64,000 nucleotides of DNA from DATJLY01 sp035532935. GTDB taxonomy: Bacteria; Pseudomonadota; Alphaproteobacteria; ATCC43930; CGMCC-115725. The stretch is from NCBI GenBank assembly GCA_035532935.1, contig DATKQE010000111.1, positions 28,734 to 92,733 on the forward strand. The letters are read 5' to 3'. Below, in pieces: positions 7,299 to 16,369 of this stretch. The notes beneath the pieces were generated by a model. That model had not been told where the DNA came from. It was given only the letters and a program-made list of their open reading frames with translations, and searched no databases. The translations under genes were made by a program, and so were the position numbers. Position 1 is the first letter of the stretch. Each line of letters begins with the position of its first letter.

Positions 7299-9634
7299 GC
7301 TTCCTCCTGTCGCGGCTTGTTCCGCGCTGCGGCGATCAGCGCGACGAGCCGGGGCGGGGTGAGCGGCGTCTCGTCGATCATGACGCCGAACGGCGCCAGC
7401 GCATCCTCGACCGCCGCGAGAACGGCCGCGGCCGCCGGGATGGTGCCGACCTCGCCCACCCCCTTGGCGCCGAGCGGATTGACCGGCGAGGGCGACTGCC
7501 GGTAGCGGGTCTGGAACATCGGCAACGCCGGCGCGGTCGGCAGCAGATATTCGGCGAGCGTGGTCGTCACCGGCTGCGCCGCGTCGTCGTAGCCCATGAA
7601 TTCATAGAGCGCGTTGCCGATGCCGTGGGCGATGCCGCCCTGGACCTGGCCGTCGACGATCAGCGGGTTGATCAGCACGCCCGAATCCTGGATCGCCCAA
7701 TAGCCGAGAATCGCGACGCCGCCGGTCTCGATATCGACCTCGACCTGGGCGACGTGGCACGCATTGGCATAGGCGAGGGCGTCGGTCAGGAAGCTGCGGT
7801 TCGCCTCGAGCCCGGGCTCGACCCCGGGCGGAAAGCCATAGCCGGGCGCGCCGCGCAGGATGCGCGCCAGCTCGCCGAGCCGGATCGCATGCTGGCGCAC
7901 GCCGACGACGCGGACCTCGCCATCGGCGAGTTCGAGGTCCTTCTCGTCCGCTTCGAGGATGTGGCTCGCGAGCTTGCGCGCCTTGTCCGCCACCGCCTGC
8001 GCGGCGATCAGCACCGAGGAGCCCGCCGTCACGAGCTGCCGGCTCGCGAACCCGCCGAGGCCCAGCGGCACGACCGACGTGTCGCCGGCGATGACGGAAA
8101 CCTGCTCCGGCGTGACCCCCAGCACGCCGGCGCAGATCTGCGCCAGCGCGGTGGCGAGCCCTTGGCCCATCAAGGCCGCGCCGGTGAAGACCGAGATGCG
8201 GCCCGATGGCGCGATGCGCACGATCCCCGATTCGAACGGCCCGCGCCCGGTGCCCTTCACCGCATGGGCGAGGCCGATGCCGATATGGCGTCCCTCGGCG
8301 CGTGCCGCCCGCTGCCGCGCGGGAAACCGGTCCCATTCCGCCGCCGCCAGGATCTCCGCCTGGCAGCCGGGATAATCGCCGCTGTCGAGAGCGATCGCCG
8401 CGCCCGAGCGCGCGCGCAGCGGCTTCTCATAGGGCATCTTCTCGGGCGGGATCAGGTTGCGGCGGCGGATCTCGGCGCGGTCGAGCCCGAGCGCGCGCGC
8501 CGCCCGGTCCATCAGCCGCTCCATCGCAAAGCACGATTGCGGATAGCCGGCGCCGCGCACCGACGAGGCTGGGCCCTTGTTGGTCGTGGCGATGACGACG
8601 TCGAGCGCGAAGGACGGCACCACATAGGGCCCCGTCACCGAGGTCGCCGAATTGTAGGGCAGGTTCACGTCCTTCAGGGCATAGGCGCCCTGATCGTGCA
8701 GGAGCCGGCCGCGAATCCCGCGAATGCGGCCGTCCCGGTCAAGCGCCATCGCCATCGACCAATACTGGTCGCGCTCCTGGATGGCCGAGAGAAAGTGCTC
8801 GCGGCGATCCTCGATCCATTTGAGTGAGCGGCCGAGGCGTAGCGAAGCCGCGGCCGCCGCCACTTCCTCGGGATAGACGCAGTATTTGGGCCCGAAGCCG
8901 CCGCCGACATCGGGCGTCGCGACCCGCAGCCGGTTCTCGTCGAGGCCGAGCGTGTCGGCGATCGCCTGGAACAGCTCGTGCGCGAGCTGGGTCGAGGACC
9001 AGACCGAGAGCGCGCGCTCGGTGTGTCGCCACTCGACGGCGATGCCGCGGCCCTCGATGGGATGGCCGCCGCCGCGGTGCTGGAACAACTCGCAGTCGAC
9101 GACCTCGTGTGCCCCGCGAAAGGCCGCGTCGATGTCGCCGAACGCCACATTGAAGCGCGCCAGCACGTTGGATTCGGTATCGCGCCGCGCCCGTTTCGCG
9201 TCGGCGGCGATGGCCGCGCGGCAATCGGCGACCGCCGGCAGCACGTCATAGGCGACGGCGACCAGCGCCGCCGCGTCCTCGGCAACGGCACGGCTGCGCG
9301 CCGCGACGAGCGCCACCGCCTCGCCGACGAAGGCAACCTCGCTGGCGGCGAGCACGAAGGGCGTGCTGCCTTCGGGCTGGCGCGTCGCGCGGGGATTGCG
9401 CGGCAGCCGCTCCTGCGCGAGGACGGGCCGCAGATCGTCGAGCGTCAGCACCGCATGCACGCCGGCGAGACGCCGGGCCGCTGCGGCGTCGATGCCGCGG
9501 ACGAGGGCGTGCGCATGCGGGCTGCGCACGAACGCAACGTGCAGCATGCCGGGAAGGTCGATGTCGTCGACGAAGCGGCCCTCGCCGGCGACCAGCGCCC
9601 GATCCTCGATCCGTCGCAGCCGCGCGCCGATCAT
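7295..9634 (-). CDS. Xanthine dehydrogenase family molybdopterin-binding subunit (stand-alone)
   Basis: This 779-aa large subunit binds the molybdenum cytosine-dinucleotide cofactor. The N-terminal domain starts with IGARLRRIEDRALVAGEG, a standard family opening, followed by the DVGGGFGPK loop and a GVGEVG loop with the catalytic glutamate near the C-terminus. The active-site loop reads SSVRGAGYPQ rather than the AYxCSFR of true CO dehydrogenase, so this is a hydroxylase of organic substrates and not a CO oxidiser. It lies between a TctA-TctB transporter (30 bases upstream) and an SDR (4-base overlap). No FAD or FeS partner is adjacent; the nearest are the genes at 14992 and 15866. Confidence 0.93.
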   Translation of the reverse strand: MIGARLRRIEDRALVAGEGRFVDDIDLPGMLHVAFVRSPHAHALVRGIDAAAARRLAGVHAVLTLDDLRPVLAQERLPRNPRATRQPEGSTPFVLAASEVAFVGEAVALVAARSRAVAEDAAALVAVAYDVLPAVADCRAAIAADAKRARRDTESNVLARFNVAFGDIDAAFRGAHEVVDCELFQHRGGGHPIEGRGIAVEWRHTERALSVWSSTQLAHELFQAIADTLGLDENRLRVATPDVGGGFGPKYCVYPEEVAAAAASLRLGRSLKWIEDRREHFLSAIQERDQYWSMAMALDRDGRIRGIRGRLLHDQGAYALKDVNLPYNSATSVTGPYVVPSFALDVVIATTNKGPASSVRGAGYPQSCFAMERLMDRAARALGLDRAEIRRRNLIPPEKMPYEKPLRARSGAAIALDSGDYPGCQAEILAAAEWDRFPARQRAARAEGRHIGIGLAHAVKGTGRGPFESGIVRIAPSGRISVFTGAALMGQGLATALAQICAGVLGVTPEQVSVIAGDTSVVPLGLGGFASRQLVTAGSSVLIAAQAVADKARKLASHILEADEKDLELADGEVRVVGVRQHAIRLGELARILRGAPGYGFPPGVEPGLEANRSFLTDALAYANACHVAQVEVDIETGGVAILGYWAIQDSGVLINPLIVDGQVQGGIAHGIGNALYEFMGYDDAAQPVTTTLAEYLLPTAPALPMFQTRYRQSPSPVNPLGAKGVGEVGTIPAAAAVLAAVEDALAPFGVMIDETPLTPPRLVALIAAARNKPRQEEA

Positions 9635-9664
9635 GTCCCCTCGCTGACGTCGTTCGCGGAAAGC

Positions 9665-11686
9665 CTACACCAGGCCGCTCGCGTCGCGAAGCGCGGGGAA
9701 CAGATCGCCGATGAGCGACGGCGGCCAGGGCAGCGAGAAGGTGCGATCGAACAGCGCATAAAGCAGGATTGCGGCGAGACAGGAGGCGGCCGTCGCGTGC
9801 ACCCAGCGCTCGCCGAATTCGAGCCGCATCTGCAGCAGGATGAAAAGAAACACCGCCGGCAGCAAGCCGATCACTGCCGCTGCTACGAGAAATCCCGCGA
9901 TCCAGGCGAAATAGTGGAGCGCGCGCCGGCGCAGCAGCGCGGGCGCGATGTCGAGGGCAGGCTCGGCCGGCACGGCATGCGCGGCAGGGGCGGGCGCCGC
10001 GCCGCCGCGCGGCGTGAACAATTCGGTCACGAGGTTGAGCGCGGCGAAGAACAGCGCGGCGAAGGCTGCCGCGTGCGGCACGTATTTCGCCGACCACGGC
10101 CAGGGCTGCGAGAACCACAGGGCGACGAGGATGGTGACGATGATCGCGAGCGTGAAGAGCGCGTGGTAATCGCAGCGCATCGCCGCGAGCCGGAACGTCG
10201 CAAACGTCCTCGCCACCGCCGCGAGCTGGCGCGCGAGCGGCGGCACCACCACCCACAGCGCCGCCGCGAACACTGCCAGCACGACCGGACGCAAAACCCA
10301 GGCCGCGCCATAGATCTGGGTCGAGATGAAGAAATACCGCTCGAAGATGCTGCCCAGCACGAGGCCCAGGATGAGCGGCGGCCGCGGCCAGCCGAGATGC
10401 TTCATCACCCAGCCGAGCGCGCCGAAGATCGTGAGCGAATAGAGATCGCCCCAGCTTTGCGAGCCCTGATAGGCGCCGATGAAGATGACCGCGAGCACGA
10501 GCGGCAGCAGCACGCCCGCCCGCACCGTCGCGAGCCGCGCGAACAACCCGCTCGCGACGATGCACAGCCCCGCGCCCAGGATATGTGCGAAAGTCAGCGT
10601 CCAGATGATCGAATAGGTGATGTCGAGATGCTTCGTCAGCATCTCCGGCCCGGGCACCAGCCCGTGCATCAGGAAGGCGCTCAGCAGCAGCGCCATCGAC
10701 GCGCCGGCCGGAACGCCGAAGGCGATGGTCGGGATGAGGTGACCGCCCTCCTTGGCATTGTCCGAAGCGATCGCCGCGATCACGCCGCGGATGTCGCCGT
10801 GGCCGAAGCCCTCGGTGTTCTTCTCGGTGCGGATGGCATGGCCATAGGCGATCCAGTCGATCACCGCCGCCCCGAGCCCCGGCACCGCGCCCAGCGCCGC
10901 GCCGAGCCAGCTGCAGCGCAGGATGAGCCACCAATGGCGCATCGCGTCGCGCACGCCCGCCCATTGGTCGGCGAAGCGGATGTCGATGTGCGTCGCGTTC
11001 CCGGCGATGCTGGTGCGAGCGATCGCCATGTCGGCAAGCTCGGGAATGGCGAAGATGCCCAGCGTCACCGGCACCAGCGGCAGATGATCCCAGAGATAGA
11101 GCGCTCCGAAGGTCCAGCGCAGCGTGTCGCTCTGCGAATCGCTGCCGATCATCGCCAGCATCAGGCCGAGGCAGGCGGCGGTGAGGCCCTTCAGCGGCGC
11201 CCTCCCGCTCAACACGCCCACCATTGACAGGCCGAAGATGCAGAACGAAAGCAGCTCGGGCGATTCGAGATAGAGCACGATCGGGCGCAGCACCGGGATC
11301 GCGACCGCGAGCAGCGCCGCGCCGAATATGCCGCCGATGAGCGAAGCGGCGTAGCCGGCGCCGAAGGCGCGCGCCGCCTGGCCTTGCCTCGCGAGCGGAT
11401 GCCCGTCGAGGATCGTTGCTGCCGCGCCGACCGTTCCCGGCACGCCGAACAGGACCGCCGGAATGAGGTCCGACACGGTCGTCACCGAGGCCATGCCCAG
11501 CAACAGCGCGAAGGCGGTAAAGGAATCGAGATTGTAGGTGAAGGGAATGAGGATCGCGAGCGCGACCACGCCGCCCAGCCCCGGAATGACCCCGAGCGCG
11601 AGCCCCAGCACCACGCCGCCTGCCATGATGAGGAGCCGCGTCGGCTCCATGATGATGACGAGCGCGTGGAGCGCCGCATCAAGCAT
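9665..11686 (-). CDS. Tripartite tricarboxylate transporter, TctA-TctB fusion
   Basis: This 673-aa membrane protein combines both membrane parts of a TTT importer. Residues 1 to about 490 are TctA. They include the pore signature GVIPGLGGVVALAILIPFTY near the N-terminus, GVPGTVGAAATILDGHP, and a second pseudo-repeat with AVPGLGAAVIDW and GVPAGASMALLL. The C-terminal 150 residues, with about four hydrophobic helices, have the TctB layout. The usual separate TctB is about 150 aa, so this is a fusion. The periplasmic TctC binding protein is not next to it. Its ATG at 11686 overlaps the end of the fused CoxM-CoxL gene by 8 bases, so both are one operon; it probably imports a carboxylate metabolised by these enzymes. 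Confidence 0.88.
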   Translation of the reverse strand: MLDAALHALVIIMEPTRLLIMAGGVVLGLALGVIPGLGGVVALAILIPFTYNLDSFTAFALLLGMASVTTVSDLIPAVLFGVPGTVGAAATILDGHPLARQGQAARAFGAGYAASLIGGIFGAALLAVAIPVLRPIVLYLESPELLSFCIFGLSMVGVLSGRAPLKGLTAACLGLMLAMIGSDSQSDTLRWTFGALYLWDHLPLVPVTLGIFAIPELADMAIARTSIAGNATHIDIRFADQWAGVRDAMRHWWLILRCSWLGAALGAVPGLGAAVIDWIAYGHAIRTEKNTEGFGHGDIRGVIAAIASDNAKEGGHLIPTIAFGVPAGASMALLLSAFLMHGLVPGPEMLTKHLDITYSIIWTLTFAHILGAGLCIVASGLFARLATVRAGVLLPLVLAVIFIGAYQGSQSWGDLYSLTIFGALGWVMKHLGWPRPPLILGLVLGSIFERYFFISTQIYGAAWVLRPVVLAVFAAALWVVVPPLARQLAAVARTFATFRLAAMRCDYHALFTLAIIVTILVALWFSQPWPWSAKYVPHAAAFAALFFAALNLVTELFTPRGGAAPAPAAHAVPAEPALDIAPALLRRRALHYFAWIAGFLVAAAVIGLLPAVFLFILLQMRLEFGERWVHATAASCLAAILLYALFDRTFSLPWPPSLIGDLFPALRDASGLV

Positions 11687-14600
11687 GGCGCGACCCGGCG
11701 TCGGGACCCTTCGGCTCCCGCCGCAGCAGCTCCCGCACACGCTGCGGCGTCACCGGCAATTGCGTCACCGCGCCCGGCATCTCCAAGGCGTCGTCGATGG
11801 CGCCGGCGATGGCCGCGCCCGCGCCGGTGACGCCGGCCTCGCCCGCGCCCTTCAAGCCGAGCGGGTTGAGCGGGCTCGGCGCGTCCTCGCGCAACAATAC
11901 CGCGACCGGCGGCATCTCGGCGAGCGTCGGCACGAGATAATCGGCGAAGGTCACGGCCAGCGGCTCGCCGCGCCGGTCGTAGACGAATTCCTCGTAGAGC
12001 GCGCCGCCCAGCCCTTGCGCCACCCCGCCGACGATCTGGCCCTTGACCAGCAGCGGATTGACGGCCCGGCCGATATCGTAGGCGGCAAGATAGCGCTCGA
12101 CTGCAACCTGCCCGGTCGCGCGGTCGACGCGCACGACGGCGATATGGACGCCGTAGGGGTAATTCATGTGCGAGGTTTCGTGCCAGCCTTCCGCGGCGAG
12201 GCCGCCGGGCGCGAGATGGCGCGCGATCGTGCCGAGCGGGATCGAGGCGCCGCCGCCGCTGCGGATCACCTGCCCGGCGACGATGTCGAGCGCGTCCACC
12301 GGCGTCTGCAACAGCTCCGCCGCCGCTGCAAGCGCCTGCGCGCGGAGCTTCGCCGCGGCGATCGCCGTGGCCGATCCCGTCATCACCGTGGCGCGCGAGG
12401 CGTGGGCGCCGATGCCGTGCGCGATGCGGTCGGTCTGGCCGTGGATGACGCGCACGCCGTCATAGTCGCAGCCGAGCGCATCGGCGCAGATCTGCGCCAT
12501 CACCGTCTCGAAGCCCTGGCCCAGCGACGCTCCGCCGGTGATCAGCTCGACCGCGCCCGTCGGGTCGACCGCGACCGTCACGCCGTCGCGCGGCCCGAGC
12601 CCGCTCTTCTCGACGAAAAAGGCGATCCCGGCACCGACCGCTTCGCCGGCCGCCCGCCGCGTCGCCAGTTCGGCCTGCAGCGTCTCCCACGCGCAGGCCG
12701 CCAGCGCCTTGTCGAGCAGCGCGGCGTAGTCGCCGGAATCGTACACCACGCGGTCGCCGAGCGCGGGTAGGCCGCGGTCGAACGGCATTTCCGCGGCGGC
12801 GATGAGATTGCGGCGGCGCACGACCACGCGATCGAGCCCGAGCCGCGCCGCGATCGCATCGACCAGCCGCTCGCGCACGAAGCTGCCTTCGAACCGCCCG
12901 GGCGAGCGGTAGGTCGCGGCCGGCGTCTTGTTGGTAAGGCGGAAATGCCCGGCGATCGCGAAGGCGGGCACGCGATACGGTCCCGGCAGCATGCCCGCGG
13001 TCAATTCGAGGACGCGGGCGCCATGGGTGCGGATATAGCCGCCCTGATCGAGAAAGAACGTGTCGTCGATGCCGAGGATGCGTCCCTCGCGATCGACCGC
13101 GGCCTGCACGCGATGGCGCTGCTGGCGCGAATGGTTGGTGGCCATGAGATGCTCGCGCCGGTCCTCGATCCACTTGACCGGCCGGCCGAGCCGCAGCGCC
13201 GCCGCACCGACGAGCACGTCCTCGGGATAAAGCTCGCCGCGCACGCCGAAGCCGCCGCCGACGTGACCTTCGTACAGATGCACCCGGTCCGGCGCGCGCC
13301 CGAGCATGCGGGCGAGCGCGTCGCGGGTGCGGTGCGGCACCTTGGCGGCGCCATGAAGCTCGAGCACGTCGCGCGTCGCGTCGTAGCGCGCGATCGCGCC
13401 GCGCGTTTCGAGCGGCACGCCCGAATGCCGGCCGACCGAAAGCTCGAGCGCGACCACGGCGAAGGCGTCGCGGAACGCCGCCGCGATATCGCCATAGGAT
13501 TTCCGCTCGACCGTGGCCTCGGTGGTGCGGCCGGGCGCGAATTCGCCCGGCGCCGCGGCGGCATCGAGCAGCGGCGGCAACTCCTCGACCGTGACGGCGA
13601 CGCGGTCGGCCGCATCCTCGGCGGCGTAGGGGTCTTCGGCAAACACCGCCGCGACTGGCTCGCCGACATAGCGCACCCGGTCGCGGGCGAGAACCGGCTG
13701 CCGGTAAGCGGCGAGGGTGGGGATCGGTCCCTCGCGGAAATCGATCGGCGGCAGGTCGGCGATGTCCGCATGGGTCCATACCGCGACCACCCCCTTCGCT
13801 TCCCGCGCCGCTTGGGTGTCGATCGCGAGCAGCCGTGCATGCGCATGGGCGGAACGCACGATCCGCATGTGAAGCTGGTTCGGAAATTCGATATCGGCGG
13901 CAAACCGCCCCTGCCCGGTGAGGAGCGGTTTGTCTTCGAGGCGCGGCAGCGCGCGGCCGACCAGGCTTGGCGTGTCCGCCGGCAGGGGCGGAACGACGAA
14001 CCCGCGCCGCGGCGGCGAAGGCTCGGCCCTGCCCATCGCACGCTCGAGCGCCCGGCGGGTGAGGGCGCGCACGAGATCGCGGCGGTAGGCGGCGCTCGCT
14101 TGCGTGTCTTCGAGCGGATCGATGGCGGCAGCGGCGGCGTCTGCCGCGGCGGCGAAGGTGGCGCCGTCCGGCGGGCGGCCGTGCAGCGCCGCCTCGGCCA
14201 TCGCCATCCGGCGTGGGCGGGCCTCGGCGCCGCCGATCCCAAGCCGCGGCGCCGCGATCACGCCGTCCTCGAGGCGAAAAACGGCAAGCGCCATCGCCAG
14301 CGCGTAATCGTCGGCGCGGCGGCTGAATTCGCTGAAGCCGAACCGCGTCCCCTCGGCGAGGAGCGGAAGGCGTGCCGCCGTCAGCAGCTCGTCCTCGGCG
14401 AGCGCCGTGGTCATGGCCCCGGCGAAAAAGTCGCGTGCAACGATCGAGCGGGCGCCGCGCCGGCTGCGCCCCTGCATCTCGGCATCGAGGGTCGCCGCCA
14501 CGAGGCACCATTCGGCGGCGGGATCGGCATGGGCGAGGCTGCCGCAGAACGTGCCGCGCGCGCGAATCGCCGGATGGGCAAGGTGGCGCACGACCGCGGC

Positions 14601-14885
14601 GAGAAGCCTCCCGAGCGGACCCGGCGCCGTCGGATGGTGAAATGCCGCATGCCGCACCGAGGCGCCGATAACGAGCGTGCCGTCCTCGACCGCGAGCCGG
14701 TCGAGCCCGGCGACGCGGTTGATGTCGACGAGATGGGCCGGCCGGGCGAGCCGGAACGCCATGGCCGGCATCAGACTCTGGCCGCCGGCGAGAATGCGCC
14801 CGTCCTGCGGCGCGACCGCGGCGAGGGTTGCGACGGCCGCCTCGACCGTCGCGGGGGCGTGATAGTGGAAGGGGGCGGGTTTCAC
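11679..14885 (-). CDS. Fused FAD-binding (CoxM-type) and molybdopterin-binding (CoxL-type) subunits
   Basis: A single open frame of 1068 codons joins two subunits that are normally separate. Residues 1 to about 290 match CoxM, including AGGQSLMPAMAFR. The second FAD motif reads GTFCGSLAHADP where GTIGGSLAHADP is usual. From about residue 300 a complete large subunit follows: VGRALPRLEDKPLLTGQGRF, the HVGGGFGVRGELYPED loop, and the LKGAGEAG catalytic loop. The active-site loop ATYRSPGRFEG is not that of CO dehydrogenase. The usual FeS subunit is absent from this operon; the only one at this locus is the divergent gene at 15866. This gene starts a minus-strand operon with TctAB, a second large subunit and an SDR. 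Confidence 0.88.
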   Translation of the reverse strand: MKPAPFHYHAPATVEAAVATLAAVAPQDGRILAGGQSLMPAMAFRLARPAHLVDINRVAGLDRLAVEDGTLVIGASVRHAAFHHPTAPGPLGRLLAAVVRHLAHPAIRARGTFCGSLAHADPAAEWCLVAATLDAEMQGRSRRGARSIVARDFFAGAMTTALAEDELLTAARLPLLAEGTRFGFSEFSRRADDYALAMALAVFRLEDGVIAAPRLGIGGAEARPRRMAMAEAALHGRPPDGATFAAAADAAAAAIDPLEDTQASAAYRRDLVRALTRRALERAMGRAEPSPPRRGFVVPPLPADTPSLVGRALPRLEDKPLLTGQGRFAADIEFPNQLHMRIVRSAHAHARLLAIDTQAAREAKGVVAVWTHADIADLPPIDFREGPIPTLAAYRQPVLARDRVRYVGEPVAAVFAEDPYAAEDAADRVAVTVEELPPLLDAAAAPGEFAPGRTTEATVERKSYGDIAAAFRDAFAVVALELSVGRHSGVPLETRGAIARYDATRDVLELHGAAKVPHRTRDALARMLGRAPDRVHLYEGHVGGGFGVRGELYPEDVLVGAAALRLGRPVKWIEDRREHLMATNHSRQQRHRVQAAVDREGRILGIDDTFFLDQGGYIRTHGARVLELTAGMLPGPYRVPAFAIAGHFRLTNKTPAATYRSPGRFEGSFVRERLVDAIAARLGLDRVVVRRRNLIAAAEMPFDRGLPALGDRVVYDSGDYAALLDKALAACAWETLQAELATRRAAGEAVGAGIAFFVEKSGLGPRDGVTVAVDPTGAVELITGGASLGQGFETVMAQICADALGCDYDGVRVIHGQTDRIAHGIGAHASRATVMTGSATAIAAAKLRAQALAAAAELLQTPVDALDIVAGQVIRSGGGASIPLGTIARHLAPGGLAAEGWHETSHMNYPYGVHIAVVRVDRATGQVAVERYLAAYDIGRAVNPLLVKGQIVGGVAQGLGGALYEEFVYDRRGEPLAVTFADYLVPTLAEMPPVAVLLREDAPSPLNPLGLKGAGEAGVTGAGAAIAGAIDDALEMPGAVTQLPVTPQRVRELLRREPKGPDAGSRHA

Positions 14886-14991
14886 GGCGCCACTTAGCGC
14901 CGGATCGGCCGTCCGGTCAACGCGCGCCGCGGAAAATCAATTCTTGATTTCCCGGCCGTTCCGCCGTCACATGCCGGCGAAGAGGGAGGAC

Positions 14992-15861
14992 ATGAAGCCG
15001 CCGCGTTTTTCCTATCACGATCCCCGCAGCATCGGCGAGGTGACGGAGCTGCTGTCGCGGCTCGAGAATGCGCGCCTGCTCGCCGGCGGGCAGTCGCTCA
15101 TTCCGATGCTGAACATGCGCTACGTGCTGCCGGACCACGTCATCGACATCAACAAGATCGCGGAGCTGGCCTATCTGCGCGAGGACAAGGGCGCGCTCGA
15201 GCTGGGCGCGATGACGCGCCAGCGCGATCTCGAATTCTCGGACGTGGTGCGGACGCGCTGCCCGATCCTGCACGAGGCGATCCTGCAGGTTGGCCATCGC
15301 CAGACGCGGAACCGCGGCACCGTGGGCGGCTCGCTTTGCCATCTCGATCCCTCGGCCGAGATCGTCTCGGTCGCGGCCGCGCTCGACGGGACGGTCCAGG
15401 TCGCGGCGAAGAAGGGGTCGCGCACGGTCGCGATGGCCGCGTTCCCGCAGGGCTACATGACGCCGGCGATCGAGCCCGACGAGATGGTGACGGGCGTGCG
15501 CCTGCCGCTCTGGCCCGACGGGCACGGCTATGCCTTCGTCGAGTTCGCGCGCCGGCACGGCGATTTCGCGATCTGCTCGGCGGCCGCGCTGATCACGGTC
15601 GATGGCAGTGGCAAGATCACGCGGGCCTCGGTGACGATCGGCGGCGTCGGCCCTGCGCCGGTGCGTGCGCGCGAGGTCGAGGCGGCGATCACCGGGCAGG
15701 CACCGTCGGCGGCGCTCTTTCGCGACGCGTGCGAGAGCTGCCGCAAGATCGAGGCAATGAGCGACGTGCACGCCCCCGCCGATTACCGCCAGCACCTGGC
15801 GGCGGTGCTGTCGCGGCGGGCGCTCGAGAAGGCGCATCAGCGGGTGCGCGCGGCGGGATAG
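14992..15861 (+). CDS. FAD-binding subunit of xanthine dehydrogenase/CoxM family
   Basis: This 289-aa flavoprotein subunit passes electrons from the 2Fe-2S clusters to an acceptor. The two FAD-contact motifs are clear: AGGQSLIPMLNMR near residues 36-48 and NRGTVGGSLCHLDP near residues 105-118. A C-terminal CoxM domain follows. ATG 14992 was chosen because GGGAGGA directly precedes it; the frame extends upstream to 14944 without a ribosome site. It is followed 4 bases later by the FeS subunit and is divergent from the fused CoxM-CoxL gene. It has no large-subunit gene on its own strand, so its partner is probably one of the two on the opposite strand. Confidence 0.93.
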   Translation: MKPPRFSYHDPRSIGEVTELLSRLENARLLAGGQSLIPMLNMRYVLPDHVIDINKIAELAYLREDKGALELGAMTRQRDLEFSDVVRTRCPILHEAILQVGHRQTRNRGTVGGSLCHLDPSAEIVSVAAALDGTVQVAAKKGSRTVAMAAFPQGYMTPAIEPDEMVTGVRLPLWPDGHGYAFVEFARRHGDFAICSAAALITVDGSGKITRASVTIGGVGPAPVRAREVEAAITGQAPSAALFRDACESCRKIEAMSDVHAPADYRQHLAAVLSRRALEKAHQRVRAAG

Positions 15862-15865
15862 GGCC

Positions 15866-16369
15866 ATGGACGAGAAACGCAAGATCGCTCTCACCGTCAA
15901 CGGCACGCGCTACGAGGAAGAGGTCGAGGTGCGGGTCACGCTCGCCGACTTCCTGCGGCATCAGCTCGGCCTCACCGGCACGCATCTGGGCTGCGAGCAT
16001 GGCGTGTGCGGCGCCTGCACCATCCTCATGGACGGCCGCACGGCGCGCTCGTGCCTGATGCTGGCGGTGCAGGCCGACGGGCACGAGTTCCTGACCGTCG
16101 AGGGCATCGCGCCGAGCCCGACCGAGCTGCATCCGCTGCAAGAGGCGTTCCGCGACAATCACGGCCTGCAATGCGGCTTCTGCACGCCGGGGATGCTGAC
16201 GACGCTGCTCGAATTCCTGCGCGACAATCCCGACCCCACCGAGCAAGAGGTGCGGATCGCGATCTCCGGCAATCTGTGCCGCTGCACCGGCTATCAGGGG
16301 ATCGTGGCCGCCGCGCTCGACGCCGCGCAGCGGCTGCGCGGCACGTCGGCCGGCGGGACCAAGACGTGA
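15866..16369 (+). CDS. 2Fe-2S subunit of xanthine dehydrogenase/CoxS family
   Basis: This 167-aa electron-transfer subunit has both expected clusters. A plant-type ferredoxin domain holds Cys43, Cys48, Cys51 and Cys63 (CEHGVCGAC), and a helical domain holds Cys103, Cys106, Cys138 and Cys140 (CGFCTPG, CRCTGY). Length and spacing are canonical. It starts 4 bases after the CoxM gene, and its TGA overlaps a possible GTG start of the following solute-binding protein gene. It is the only FeS subunit in the 7-16 kb locus, where two large subunits are present, so it may serve both complexes. Confidence 0.95.
   Translation: MDEKRKIALTVNGTRYEEEVEVRVTLADFLRHQLGLTGTHLGCEHGVCGACTILMDGRTARSCLMLAVQADGHEFLTVEGIAPSPTELHPLQEAFRDNHGLQCGFCTPGMLTTLLEFLRDNPDPTEQEVRIAISGNLCRCTGYQGIVAAALDAAQRLRGTSAGGTKT

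Noticed and set aside
8978..14897. Very long open frames opposite the molybdenum-hydroxylase genes (for example 8978-11227 and 12945-14897 on the plus strand)
   Set aside because: High GC content leaves few stop codons in antisense frames. These predicted proteins are rich in Arg and Asp with low complexity, have no family motifs, and lie across genes that match known families end to end.
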